NCBI GenBank assembly: GCA_046351415.1
Contig: JAXLYO010000003.1
Location: 511,936-575,935 of the forward strand
DNA: 64,000 nucleotides
Reading direction: 5' to 3'
DNA from: JABFRG01 sp046351415
Lineage (GTDB): Bacteria; Myxococcota_A; Polyangia; Polyangiales; Polyangiaceae
Below, piece after piece: positions 25,896 to 34,873 of this stretch; within the stretch, counting starts at the first letter, position 1, and each line of letters opens with the position of its first letter. The position numbers and the translations under genes are program-made. The notes under the pieces were generated by a model that was not told where the DNA came from, ran no database searches, and saw only the letters and a list, made by a program, of their open reading frames with translations.

Positions 25896-27698
25896 ATGAA
25901 GCACGCACTTCCTCTCGCTCTTACGGCTTCGATTCTCGCGCTCGGTGGGGCGGCCCATGCCTTTACACCTGCGGCGCCGGTGGTCGCAGCTGTGCCCGAG
26001 TACGCGCTGGACAGTTCGCTATATGTCCCCGGGGCCGACCTCACGGAGCCGGCAGATTTTCGCAGTGGAGACCTGCTCGCCGTCGACCTCGTGGATGACG
26101 CTTCCCCCGCGGACATCGCGGCGCTCGGACAAAAGTATGGCATCGCGTTCGAAGACAACAGTCCCGAGGTGACCGACGACGGCAAGGTCGAGGTCGTGCG
26201 GCTCTCGGCTCGCGTTCTCGGCGGCCAGAGCTACAGCATGGCGCAGCTCATCGAGCTGCTCTCGAACGAGAAGCTCGTCGAGGCCGTCGAACCCGTCACG
26301 CAGCTGAATGCGCTCTTCGTTCCGAACGACCCGAAGTACAGCGAGCAGTGGCACCTTAAGCGCGCGGGGGCCGAGAAGGCCTGGGAATACTCGTGCGGAC
26401 GCGGCGTCACCGTCGCGGTCATCGATACGGGTGTTGCGTGTTTCGACAAGGGCCCCTTCACGAAGGGCACCGACCTCGCCGGCACGCGCTGTGTCCCCGG
26501 GCACAACTTCGTCGCAAAGAATGGCGACGCGTACGACGACCACGGTCACGGCACACACGTCGCGGGCACCATCGCTCAAACCACGAACAACGGGTTGGGG
26601 GTAGCGGGCCTCGCGTATTGCGCAAACCTCATGCCCGTCAAGGTGCTCAGCAAGACGGGGTCCGGAACGAACACCGATGTCGCCGAGGGCATTCGGTGGG
26701 CGGTCGACCACGGCGCCCAGGTCATCAACATGTCGCTCGGAGGGCCGTACCCCAGCAAGGTCATCGAAAATGCCGTGAAGCACGCGCGTGCGAAGGGCGT
26801 ACTCATCGTGGCGGCGGCCGGCAACAGCGGTAAGTCGGTGGGCTACCCGGCTGCGTTTCCGACGGTCCTCGCCGTGAGTGCGACCGACAAGAACGACAAC
26901 ATCGCATGGTTCTCCTCGCGTGGCCCTCAGGTGGGAATCGGCGCCCCGGGCGTCGGCGTTGTCCAGCAGACGGTCTGCAACAACGGTCGCGACAAGTGTG
27001 AAGTGTTCGGCGTGTTCAATGGCACGAGTATGGCTTCTCCTCACGTCGCTGGCGCCGCAGCGATGCTCGTCGCGCAGGGCATCACGGATGTCGACTCGAT
27101 CAAGAGCGCCCTACAAAGCACCGCCACCGAGAAGAGCGACAAGAATCTCTTCGGCGCCGGCATTCTCAATGCCGACGCTGCGACGTCCAAGGTGCATTGG
27201 TCGCACCTCTTGTTCCGTGCAGCGGCGCTCCTCGGTGTCCTCTTCGGTCTTCGCGCCATGATCGGGAAGGGCAAAGGTAAGTTTGCGCTTCCGAAGCGTG
27301 CTCTCGCCGCCGCGCTGGCGTTCGGTACGGGGCTTTTGCCTCTCGCGGCCACGCTTGGCCTCGCATCGCGCTCGGGCGCACTCCGTCCGGTCGTCGAGGC
27401 CGTATCTCGCCCGGTCTTCGAGTGGCCTCTCTTGCTCGACGTCGGCATGTACAAGTGGACGCTTCTCTTCACGGCGGTGCCGGCGGTTGCGCTCACGCTG
27501 CTCGGTTTCGGCTCGAAACAGGCCCGTCCCGTCATCGGCGGCATCGCAGCAGGCACGGCAGCCTTCGCGGTTCAAATGGCCCTTCAAGCAGACGCGAGCT
27601 TCGCGCTCGGTTCGTTCGGACTTCGCCTCGTCATGGCTGTGACCGCCGTCGTGTGCTTCTTCGTGGCGCGCCTCACGCTCGACTCGAAGAGCGCCTGA
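25896..27698 (+). CDS. Subtilisin-like serine protease with C-terminal membrane domain
   Basis: A 600-aa S8 family protease. The signal peptide is MKHALPLALTASILALGGAA. An inhibitor_I9-like propeptide spans about residues 30-135. The catalytic Asp is in VAVIDTGV (about residue 177), His in DHGHGTHVAGTI (about 217) and Ser in NGTSMASPHVAGAAA (about 378). From about 430 to 600 the sequence is hydrophobic with four or five transmembrane helices (LLFRAAALLGVLFGLRAMIG; ALAAALAFGTGLLPLAATLG; LLFTAVPAVALTLLGFG; MAVTAVVCFFVARLTL). It is therefore probably a membrane-tethered surface protease. Confidence 0.92.
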   Translation: MKHALPLALTASILALGGAAHAFTPAAPVVAAVPEYALDSSLYVPGADLTEPADFRSGDLLAVDLVDDASPADIAALGQKYGIAFEDNSPEVTDDGKVEVVRLSARVLGGQSYSMAQLIELLSNEKLVEAVEPVTQLNALFVPNDPKYSEQWHLKRAGAEKAWEYSCGRGVTVAVIDTGVACFDKGPFTKGTDLAGTRCVPGHNFVAKNGDAYDDHGHGTHVAGTIAQTTNNGLGVAGLAYCANLMPVKVLSKTGSGTNTDVAEGIRWAVDHGAQVINMSLGGPYPSKVIENAVKHARAKGVLIVAAAGNSGKSVGYPAAFPTVLAVSATDKNDNIAWFSSRGPQVGIGAPGVGVVQQTVCNNGRDKCEVFGVFNGTSMASPHVAGAAAMLVAQGITDVDSIKSALQSTATEKSDKNLFGAGILNADAATSKVHWSHLLFRAAALLGVLFGLRAMIGKGKGKFALPKRALAAALAFGTGLLPLAATLGLASRSGALRPVVEAVSRPVFEWPLLLDVGMYKWTLLFTAVPAVALTLLGFGSKQARPVIGGIAAGTAAFAVQMALQADASFALGSFGLRLVMAVTAVVCFFVARLTLDSKSA

Positions 27699-27773
27699 TC
27701 CCGTTCGGAGAGGGCGCTGCGACGTGTCGCCTGCGCGCACGCGGACGAAACGGGCGTATCGAGGCGACTCGAA

Positions 27774-28418
27774 GTGTATCCTTGGCCTGTGGCGATCCGC
27801 TCGACCCGTCCGCTCGCACGCTCGACGTTGCTCGCGCTCGTTCTGCTCACGGCGCGCGCGCGATCCGAAGAGCCGAAGAGCGCCGGCCTCGATGAGCCGG
27901 ATCCGAGGGCCGAGTGGACACCGCCCCTTCTTCACACCCTCGCGTTGTTCTCGGTGCAGCGCGTCGCGGAGGCGTGGCTCTGGCCCGAGCCCTTCGCTCG
28001 CGTGGATGAGTTCGGCAAGCACTACATCGATGCCTTCACCAAGCCGCCGCTTTTCGATCCGTCGCGGCCTGCGTTCCAGTGGGACGGAGACTCCGCATTC
28101 CTCAACGTGGCGGGGCACGGACTCATGGGCAGCGAGCTCTACCTACGCGCGCGGACCTGCTCGTTCGGGTGGGCGGGCTCCTTCGCGTTCGCCGCCGGAG
28201 CGTCGGCCGTGTGGGAATACGCCTTCGAAGGAAACGGGGTGCGACCCTCGGCCCAAGACCTCGTGTACACGCCGCTTGCGGGCATGGCGCTCGGTGAACT
28301 CCGTTACTTCGGGTGGACCCGGGTTCGCTCCGAGGGAGCGTCGCCGAAGGTTCGTTGGCTGCGCTACGTACTCGACCCCCTCGGCGAATTCGAACGGGCC
28401 CTTGGCAGTCCTTGCTGA
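27774..28418 (+). CDS. DUF3943-like membrane-associated protein
   Basis: A 214-aa protein, GTG start at 27774 with a second in-frame GTG at 27789. The N-terminus is hydrophobic (RSTLLALVLLTARARS). The rest matches the DUF3943 pattern: WDGDSAFLNVAGHGLMGSELYLRAR, a hydrophobic SFAFAAGASAVWEYAFEGNG and PSAQDLVYTPLAGMALGE. These proteins are predicted outer-membrane or lipid-associated proteins of unknown function. It is 75 bp after the protease gene. Confidence 0.65.
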   Translation: MYPWPVAIRSTRPLARSTLLALVLLTARARSEEPKSAGLDEPDPRAEWTPPLLHTLALFSVQRVAEAWLWPEPFARVDEFGKHYIDAFTKPPLFDPSRPAFQWDGDSAFLNVAGHGLMGSELYLRARTCSFGWAGSFAFAAGASAVWEYAFEGNGVRPSAQDLVYTPLAGMALGELRYFGWTRVRSEGASPKVRWLRYVLDPLGEFERALGSPC

Positions 28419-28512
28419 GCCAAGAAAGGCTGGGGGGCGGGGGAGCAGACGCGGGCGGGCGGCGCCAAATAGAGTGCGCGTAGAGGTCGAACCCGGGTTA
28501 TCCTGAAGGAAG

Positions 28513-29628
28513 ATGTCCCTCAAGATTGACCAGGATCATTCGCGCTTTCGGCAGATCGTCAAAGGCAAGATTCGGCAGAACCTAAGGAAGTACATCTCGT
28601 CCGGCGAGCTCCTCGGGCGTCAGGGCAAAGAGGTCGTCTCGATTCCCATTCCGCAGATCGACATCCCCCACTTCAAGTACGGCGACAAGCAAGGCGGTGG
28701 CGCCGGCCAGGGTGACGGAAACGTCGGCGACCCGATGGGCGGTGAAGAAGAGCAAGAGGGCGAGGGCGAGGGGAAGAAGGCCGGCAAGGACGGTGGCGAG
28801 CACAGTCTCGAAGTCGATGTCACGCTCGATGAGCTGGCCGACATCCTCGGCGAAGAACTCGAGCTTCCGGATATCCAAGATCGCGGCAAGAGCAAGATCA
28901 TCAGCGCCAAGGACCGCTATACCGGCGTTCGGCGGGTCGGCCCTGAATCGCTACGCCATTTTCGTCGCACGTACCGCGAAGCCCTGAAGCGCCAAATCTC
29001 GGTGGGGTCCTACGAGCCCAAGAACCCGCTCATCGTGCCCATCCCCGAAGACCGTCGCTACCGAAGCTGGAAGACGGAGCCGGAACCGGTCACGAACGCC
29101 GTCATCATCTACATGATGGACGTGTCAGGCTCGATGGGCGACGAGCAGAAAGAGATCGTTCGCATCGAAAGCTTCTGGCTCGATGCATGGCTCAAGAAGC
29201 AATACAAAGGTCTCGAAGCTCGCTTCATCATTCACGACGCCGTTGCCCGCGAAGTCGATCGCGAAACGTTCTTCCGCACGCGCGAAAGCGGCGGCACCAT
29301 GATCTCGAGCGCGTACAAACTTTGCGCCGACCTCATCGAGGCGCACTACCCACCGACGGAGTGGAACATCTACCCGTTCCACTTCTCCGACGGCGACAAC
29401 TGGTCGATGGACGACACGCTGCTCTGCGTCGACGTCTTGAAGCAGCGCATTTTGCCCGCGGTGAACATGTTCGCGTACGGTCAGGTCGAGAGTCCCTACG
29501 GCTCCGGTCAGTTCATCAAGGACGTCAAGGAGCACTTCGCGAACGACGATCGCGTGGTGACGTCGGAGATCCGCGACAAGGACGCCATCGTCGGAAGCAT
29601 CAAAGACTTCTTGGGCAAGGGCAAGTAG
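28513..29628 (+). CDS. yhbH: YeaH/YhbH (DUF444) family protein with VWA domain
   Basis: A 371-aa cytoplasmic protein. The N-terminal DUF444 region (KIDQDHSRFRQIVKGKIRQNL) and an acidic Gly/Glu-rich linker precede a von Willebrand A domain with the MIDAS motif MMDVSGSMGDEQK near residue 205. YeaH works with the kinase YeaG/PrkA and with YcgB/SpoVR in stress and sporulation programmes. It is followed after 20 bp by spoVR, as in E. coli and Bacillus-like relatives, but prkA lies about 16 kb away at 47445. Confidence 0.93.
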   Translation: MSLKIDQDHSRFRQIVKGKIRQNLRKYISSGELLGRQGKEVVSIPIPQIDIPHFKYGDKQGGGAGQGDGNVGDPMGGEEEQEGEGEGKKAGKDGGEHSLEVDVTLDELADILGEELELPDIQDRGKSKIISAKDRYTGVRRVGPESLRHFRRTYREALKRQISVGSYEPKNPLIVPIPEDRRYRSWKTEPEPVTNAVIIYMMDVSGSMGDEQKEIVRIESFWLDAWLKKQYKGLEARFIIHDAVAREVDRETFFRTRESGGTMISSAYKLCADLIEAHYPPTEWNIYPFHFSDGDNWSMDDTLLCVDVLKQRILPAVNMFAYGQVESPYGSGQFIKDVKEHFANDDRVVTSEIRDKDAIVGSIKDFLGKGK

Positions 29629-29648
29629 GGGAGCGAGCGAGAGCGAAC

Positions 29649-31205
29649 ATGAGCGAATTTGCCCTGAAAACGGCGCTTCCGAACTACCTCCGTACCGAGC
29701 AGAGCCGCATCCAGAAGATCGCGGAAGAAGCGGGCCTCGACTTCTTCCCCACGGTGTTCGAGATCCTACCGTACGACCAGATGAACGAGATCGCCGCCTA
29801 CGGTGGCTTTCCGAACCGATATCCGCACTGGCGCTATGGCATGGAGTACGAGCGCCTGTCGAAGAGCTACGAGTACGGCCTCTCGAAGATCTACGAGATG
29901 GTCATCAACAACAACCCTTCGTACGCCTATCTGCTCGAAGGAAACTCGCTCGTCGACCAGAAGCTCGTCATGGCGCACGTGTACGCGCACGTCGACTTCT
30001 TCAAGAACAACTACTGCTTCCGCACGACCGACCTCGACATCGGCGGTCGCAGCGCAAATCCCATCGCGCGCCCGAAGAATTACGATCCGAATCGCCGCTG
30101 GATCGACAAGATGGCGAACCACGGTGCGCGCGTTCGGCGCCACGCGGCGAGGCACGGGCTTTCCAAGGTCGAAGAATTCATCGACCACTGTCTCTCGCTC
30201 GAGAACCTCATCGATCCGAACGCGGCATTCGTCCCGCGCAAAGCACCGCGCGACGAAGAGTCGGAGCCGCAGGCCACGGAAGTGCCGCGTCTCAAGTCGA
30301 AAGACTACATGCAGTCTTTCATCAACCCGCAAGAATACCTCGACAAGCAGAAGAAGAAGCTCGAGACCGAGCGCGAGCAAACGAAGCGCTTCCCGGAGAA
30401 GCCGACGCGCGACGTACTGGGCTTCCTCATGGAGAATGCGCCACTCGAGCGCTGGGAGCTCGACGTCCTCGAAATCATCCGCGAAGAGTCTCTCTACTTC
30501 CTTCCGCAAATGCAGACGAAGATTATGAACGAGGGCTGGGCGACCTACTGGCACTCGAAGCTCATGACCGAACAGATTTTGGACGCATCCGAGGTCATCG
30601 ACTACGCGGAGAACGCCTCTGCGGTTCTCGCGACGAGTGGCGGGCGGCTCAACCCGTACAAGATTGGCGTAGAGCTCTATCGCAACATCGAAGACCGCTG
30701 GAACAAAGGCCAGTTCGGCAAAGAGTGGGAAGAGTGCGACGACAGTGACGCGAAGAAGCACTGGAACCTTCGGCTCGGGCTCGGCAAGAAGAAGGTGTTC
30801 GAAGTCCGATCGCTCTACAGCGACGTCATGTTCATCGACGAGTTTTTGACGCCAGAGTTCTGCGCCGAGCAGAAGCTCTTCAGCTTCAGCTACTCGAATC
30901 GCAACGAACGCTACGAAATCGAGTCCCGCGAGTTCAAACAGGTGAAGGAGAAGCTGCTCTTCCAGCTCACGAACGCGGGCAACCCCTTCATCTACGTCGA
31001 GGACGCGAACTACGAAAACCGCGGTGAGCTCTATCTGAAGCACGACCACCAGGGCACCGACCTGCAGATCGACTACGCGAAGGAGGTCCTTCGTAGCTTG
31101 CAGCGCGTGTGGAAAAGGCCGGTCAACATCGCAACCGTGCTCGATGGGAAGCCCGGCGTCCTTCGCTACGACGGCTCGGAGCACTCCCAACGAGGTCCAA
31201 AGTGA
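29649..31205 (+). CDS. spoVR: SpoVR/YcgB family protein
   Basis: The 518-aa protein from ATG 29649 is a full-length SpoVR family member (FFPTVFEILPYDQMNEIAAY; FPNRYPHWRYGMEYE; QMQTKIMNEGWATYWHSKLM). SpoVR is needed for spore cortex formation in Bacillus, and YcgB acts in stress responses in enterobacteria; the biochemical role is unknown. The HWRYG and EGWATYWH blocks suggest metal ligands. The start was chosen because the frame upstream is the antisense-free overlap of yhbH. The stop overlaps the next GTG start. Confidence 0.94.
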   Translation: MSEFALKTALPNYLRTEQSRIQKIAEEAGLDFFPTVFEILPYDQMNEIAAYGGFPNRYPHWRYGMEYERLSKSYEYGLSKIYEMVINNNPSYAYLLEGNSLVDQKLVMAHVYAHVDFFKNNYCFRTTDLDIGGRSANPIARPKNYDPNRRWIDKMANHGARVRRHAARHGLSKVEEFIDHCLSLENLIDPNAAFVPRKAPRDEESEPQATEVPRLKSKDYMQSFINPQEYLDKQKKKLETEREQTKRFPEKPTRDVLGFLMENAPLERWELDVLEIIREESLYFLPQMQTKIMNEGWATYWHSKLMTEQILDASEVIDYAENASAVLATSGGRLNPYKIGVELYRNIEDRWNKGQFGKEWEECDDSDAKKHWNLRLGLGKKKVFEVRSLYSDVMFIDEFLTPEFCAEQKLFSFSYSNRNERYEIESREFKQVKEKLLFQLTNAGNPFIYVEDANYENRGELYLKHDHQGTDLQIDYAKEVLRSLQRVWKRPVNIATVLDGKPGVLRYDGSEHSQRGPK

Positions 31206-31642
31206 CCATCGATCCGCCGGTCCGCGATTGGCTCACCCGCTATTCGCCGCCCGAGTGGATTCGCGCCGCGATGCGCGAGCTCGGCACGGCCGAAAAGGCT
31301 TTCGCGGTTCGCAATGCACGCGCAGGGATCGCGGGGGCTCGCCGCGCGGCTGGCATGGCGCTGAACGGTGTGCTCGCCGTTGCGTTCCGTGAAGAGTGGG
31401 GTCGAAGCTACATGGACCACCTCGTGGCGCTCGCGAAAGACGCTTCGGCGCCCGAGGCGGTTCGCACCGCCGCCAAGACGTTGCTCGATGCGACCCCTCC
31501 CGCGGCAGGCACACTCATCGTGCTGCGCACGGCTTCGTTCGAGGAACGCGTCATCGAGGCCGCCAAGGACGTCATTGCACATGCATTCGCGCTCGTGAAC
31601 CGGTACGCGAAGGCGCCGCCCCCCTCAGGAGAACCGTCGTGA
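31202..31642 (+). CDS. Hypothetical protein in the yhbH-spoVR operon
   Basis: A 146-aa protein, GTG start in a GTGA overlap with the spoVR stop. It is helical and cytoplasmic, rich in Ala and Arg (AMRELGTAEKAFAVRNARAG; GARRAAGMALNGVLAVAFRE; VRTAAKTLLDATPPAAGTLI). A HEPN-like helical bundle is conceivable, but no catalytic RxxxxH motif is seen. I do not recognise it. Its tight coupling to spoVR suggests a role with that protein. Confidence 0.6.
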   Translation: MTIDPPVRDWLTRYSPPEWIRAAMRELGTAEKAFAVRNARAGIAGARRAAGMALNGVLAVAFREEWGRSYMDHLVALAKDASAPEAVRTAAKTLLDATPPAAGTLIVLRTASFEERVIEAAKDVIAHAFALVNRYAKAPPPSGEPS

Positions 31643-32823
31643 AATCGAGTCGCTCGAGAGTCGTCCTTTGCTTTTCCGGTGCGCTCCTCCTGCTCGGTGC
31701 TTGGGGCTGTGAAAACGAACAGACCGGGCCGGGACCGGTCGCGCCGACACCAGCGCCCCGCAACACGTACGTTCCCGTGAGCGGCGAGAACCCGGAGGTG
31801 CCGCTGCCTCCTTCACCCATCGCGTCCACCGCGCCGACGTTCAATCCGAAGAGTGCGCCGCCCCCGCGTCCGACGACGATCAAGCTTGCTCGCTCCGGCG
31901 ACGAACCGGGCAAAGCGCAGCTCGATGAAGGGGATACGGCTTTCGAGAAGGGCGACCTAGCGGCAGCCCGCAAAGCCTACGAAGCTGCTCGCAAGGCCGC
32001 CCCCAAGAAACCAGCACCGGCAGTCGGGCTCGCGCGTGTGAAGATCGCGGCGACCGACCTCCCACTCGACTACGCCGCAGGGAAGGGGAATCGAGTCGTC
32101 CTCGAAGCCGTTCGCGACTTGAAGGCCGCTGCGAAGCTCGATGCCGAGTACGGACCCGCGCAGGTCGAGCTTGGTCGCGCCCTGTTGCTTGCTGGAGACG
32201 CCGATGGTGCGCTGACCTCGCTTCGTGAAGGTGTGCGTTTGCTGCCCGAAGAACCGGAGGCGCATTCGGCGCTCGGCATTGCGCTGCTTGCGACGGGCAG
32301 CGGCGACAAGGCGATCGCACCGATGGCGAAGGCCGTTCAGCTCGATCCGGGGAGCCCTGCGCGGCACGGCAACTACGGCACCGTGCTCTTGATGCAGGGG
32401 CAAGTGAAGGAGGCCGTCGCGGCGTACGAGTCTCAAGTGGCATTTGCCGACAACGATGCGAAAGCACACTCGGACCTCGGCACAGCGTTGCTCGCTGCAA
32501 ACGACATCCCGCGCGCGACCAAGGAGCTCGAGCGCGCAGTAGCGCTCGATCCCAAGCGCGCCACGTTTCGCTCCAACTTGGGCTTTGCGCGACAGTCCGC
32601 CGGCAAGCTCGCAGAGGCACAAGCCGACTACGAGCAAGCGACCAAACTCGACCCGCAACTCGCGAGCGCATGGATCAACCTCGCCACCGTTCTCTCGAAA
32701 GACAAGTCGACCCGCAAACGCGCGCGTGACGCACTCGAGACAGCAAAGAAGATCGACCCGACCGACCCCCGGGTGAAGGCGAATCTCGAAGAGCTCGACG
32801 ACCTCGAGAAGAAGTCGCCCTGA
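31639..32823 (+). CDS. TPR-repeat lipoprotein
   Basis: A 394-aa protein starting with GTG in an overlap with the preceding gene. The signal is VVLCFSGALLLLGAWGC (Cys near residue 23). A Pro-rich linker runs to about residue 95. At least six TPRs follow (KGDLAAARKAYEAARKAAPK; VELGRALLLAGDADGALTSL; SALGIALLATGSGDKAIAPM; SDLGTALLAANDIPRATKEL). It is probably an envelope scaffold, translated with the yhbH-spoVR operon. Confidence 0.78.
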   Translation: MKSSRSRVVLCFSGALLLLGAWGCENEQTGPGPVAPTPAPRNTYVPVSGENPEVPLPPSPIASTAPTFNPKSAPPPRPTTIKLARSGDEPGKAQLDEGDTAFEKGDLAAARKAYEAARKAAPKKPAPAVGLARVKIAATDLPLDYAAGKGNRVVLEAVRDLKAAAKLDAEYGPAQVELGRALLLAGDADGALTSLREGVRLLPEEPEAHSALGIALLATGSGDKAIAPMAKAVQLDPGSPARHGNYGTVLLMQGQVKEAVAAYESQVAFADNDAKAHSDLGTALLAANDIPRATKELERAVALDPKRATFRSNLGFARQSAGKLAEAQADYEQATKLDPQLASAWINLATVLSKDKSTRKRARDALETAKKIDPTDPRVKANLEELDDLEKKSP

Positions 32824-32838
32824 CGCGGGGCCGCCGCT

Positions 32839-33438
32839 CTAACGCACTTCGAACGTCACGGCTCCTCCGAGCCCACCCACGCGTGTGCCGTCCCATATCG
32901 TGACGACGTGCGCGCCCGCGTGAAGGTTCTTTGCCGGAAAGCATGCGAGCGCCTTCGGAGGGCACGCGCCGTAGTCGATCTGCCTCTTCTCCGGCGGAAT
33001 GCCGCGAATGATCGACCATTCCGCGTCTGCAGGGTCGCCGCTGGTCGTGTCGGAGCGCTGAAGGGAGAGGTCCCAGCCGTCTGCGTCTGGCAACAAGGCC
33101 CCGCTTGGCGTCGTCCAACAGATGCGAGGCGATGCGCCTGCTGGAACGATCACGCTCGAAGGGACTTCCTTCGGACTCGTCGTGAGCGCCACGAGGATCG
33201 TGCAGTTGGGGTCGGGCAGCGGTGAGTCGCTGTTCGTGCCCGTGTCTGACGGATCACCTGCGCGTGAATCGGGCGTCTCGCTTGCAGCGTCGTCCTGGGA
33301 CGCTTCCGTTCCGGAGGCTCCTCCGTCTACGGCGGAGGACCGAGATACGGTGTCGGGCGTAGCGCACGCACCAAGCATGCAACACGCGGCCGTGGAGCCA
33401 CCAAGAATGAATGCAGCGAACGACGAACGCGATGCCAT
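32839..33438 (-). CDS. Hypothetical lipoprotein
   Basis: A 199-aa protein from ATG 33438 (MASRSSFAAFILGGSTAACC, lipobox LGAC near residue 23); ATG 33474 is an alternative with 12 extra residues. A Ser/Asp/Thr-rich linker is followed by an extracellular beta domain of about 120 residues with four or five Cys (PDPNCTILV; RICWTT; DYGACPPKALACFPA) and an Ig-like ending (HVVTIWDGTRVGGLGGAVTF). It converges with the TPR lipoprotein at 15 bp. The function is unknown. Confidence 0.65.
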   Translation of the reverse strand: MASRSSFAAFILGGSTAACCMLGACATPDTVSRSSAVDGGASGTEASQDDAASETPDSRAGDPSDTGTNSDSPLPDPNCTILVALTTSPKEVPSSVIVPAGASPRICWTTPSGALLPDADGWDLSLQRSDTTSGDPADAEWSIIRGIPPEKRQIDYGACPPKALACFPAKNLHAGAHVVTIWDGTRVGGLGGAVTFEVR

Positions 33439-33572
33439 GAATGTTGGATGCGCCAGCGCGTTCAAACGGCTCATCGATGTCGGAAAATGTCTGCAACGAC
33501 TTGGCTCGCACATACATGTGTCAACTCGAAACGGCGTGGACGCACCTGCGCGATGACATTTGCCTTCCTTGC

Positions 33573-33600
33573 TTGACGTGAAACTTCGGCGCCTACTACG
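33573..33600 (+). promoter_or_regulatory. Possible promoter of the cold-shock gene
   Basis: A TTGACG box at 33573-33578 is followed by a weak -10 such as TACTAC about 15 bp later. The TACTAC spacing is short. It lies about 60-90 nt upstream of the csp ATG, consistent with the long 5' leaders of cold-shock mRNAs. This is a visual motif only. Confidence 0.3.
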
Positions 33601-33660
33601 GTGTTTTCTCCCTCGAGAGAGCCGACAACGCGCGATCGAGAAACGAAGTGGAGGCAGTGT

Positions 33661-33888
33661 ATGGCAGTTGGTCGAGTCAAGTGGTTCAACGACGAAAAAG
33701 GATGGGGCTTCATCAAGCAAGACGTGGGTCCCGATGTCTTCGTCCACTATTCGCAAATCGCGGGTGAAGGCCGTCGCCGCCTCGCAGAAGACGAAATGGT
33801 AGAGTTCGAAATCAAGGAGGGCCCGAAGGGACTCCAAGCGGTGAACGTGCTTCGCCCGAATCAAGACACGGCAAACGCGGCTTCCTGA
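33661..33888 (+). CDS. Cold-shock-domain protein
   Basis: A 75-aa CspA-type single-stranded nucleic acid-binding protein from ATG 33661: MAVGRVKWFNDEKGWGFIK with RNP1 (KGWGFIK) and RNP2 (VFVHY). C-terminal residues NVLRPNQDTANAAS extend slightly beyond the fold. The upstream frame to 33601 is leader sequence. A strong terminator follows at 33913-33944, so it is monocistronic. Confidence 0.95.
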   Translation: MAVGRVKWFNDEKGWGFIKQDVGPDVFVHYSQIAGEGRRRLAEDEMVEFEIKEGPKGLQAVNVLRPNQDTANAAS

Positions 33889-33912
33889 ACCACAGCAGCG
33901 AACCGATTGAAG

Positions 33913-33944
33913 CGCCCGCGGTCATGAGACCGGCGGGCGTTTTT
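33913..33944 (+). terminator. Intrinsic terminator of the cold-shock gene
   Basis: CGCCCGCGGTC (33913-33923), loop ATGA and GACCGGCGGGCG (33928-33939) form a GC-rich stem with one bulged G, followed by TTTTT at 33940-33944. It lies 24 nt past the stop and could also serve the convergent metallophosphoesterase operon. Confidence 0.85.
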
Positions 33945-33967
33945 CGTTGAGTACGCGGTGCCTGTGA

Positions 33968-34873
33968 TCAGGCGAACAGCGGGATCTCGCGTTCGTCGAG
34001 CTCGCCACGCTCCGGGACGAACACCCGAGCCGAAACATGGATGAGCTCACCGCGTTCACCGAACTCGTACAAATTGTAGCCCGCCATCTTGTTTGGGTCC
34101 GCGTGATGAAGCGACGCACTCGTCGCACCAGCGACGGCGATGAGGCCTGCCTTCGTATCGACGGTTCGGAGCATGCGCGCGTGGAGATGACCGTGCGCGA
34201 GAAGGCCGCGCTCGACGCCCCGAAGCGCGTGCAGCAGCTTCTCGGCGTCCCAAAGGCCGTTCGTGAAAGCCTTGCGCTTGGACGCGGGATTGATGATGGG
34301 GTGATGCAACAGCAGCATCAGCGTGCGGCTCTTCACTTCCGGAAAGCCGAGGACGGTCTCGAGTGCGCGCAGCTGAGCCTCTCCGACTTTGCCCGCAGCG
34401 ATCATGGGCATTTGTGGAATGGCGCTCGAGAGTCCAACGATGGCAACTGGACCGCGCAGGCGCACGAACGGGAAGGGGTCGGGCCCGACGGGGAGGTCGC
34501 TGGTCACGTAGTTGCCGAAGTACTCCATGAAGCGGCCTGACCGATGCGCCCCGGCCGTGTAAGAATCGTGATTCCCGGGGACGATGCTCACCTTCGAGGA
34601 ATCGAAGCCGAGGTCGTCTTCGATGATGCGTTTCACGGCCACGAACTCGGTCTCGAGGGCGAGGTTCGTGAGGTCACCCGTGATGGCAACGTGGTCGACG
34701 TCGGAGTCGCGAAGTGCCCGCGCGAGCGCACGCACGTACTCGCTGCGATGCACGTGGTTTCGTTTGAAGCGCAGGTTTGCGTAGCCTGTGATGCGCTTGT
34801 TGAGAAAGCGCCCAAGCGGAACGCCCGCGAGGTCGAGGACGTGAAGGTCGGAAATGTGAGCCACTTTGGTCAT
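33968..34873 (-). CDS. Metallophosphoesterase family protein
   Basis: A 301-aa calcineurin-like phosphoesterase from ATG 34873. Dinuclear-metal motifs are HISDLHVL (D-x-H), ITGDLTN (GD), VPGNHDSY (GNHD), LLLHHPII (H) and LAHGHLHARM (GHxH). The family covers cyclic-nucleotide, nucleotide-sugar and protein substrates. The His-rich start MTKVAHISDLHVLDLAG resembles CpdA/YkuE-type proteins. It is the last gene of the pdhABC operon; the ATG overlaps the preceding FGE-fold stop by 4 nt. Confidence 0.88.
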   Translation of the reverse strand: MTKVAHISDLHVLDLAGVPLGRFLNKRITGYANLRFKRNHVHRSEYVRALARALRDSDVDHVAITGDLTNLALETEFVAVKRIIEDDLGFDSSKVSIVPGNHDSYTAGAHRSGRFMEYFGNYVTSDLPVGPDPFPFVRLRGPVAIVGLSSAIPQMPMIAAGKVGEAQLRALETVLGFPEVKSRTLMLLLHHPIINPASKRKAFTNGLWDAEKLLHALRGVERGLLAHGHLHARMLRTVDTKAGLIAVAGATSASLHHADPNKMAGYNLYEFGERGELIHVSARVFVPERGELDEREIPLFA

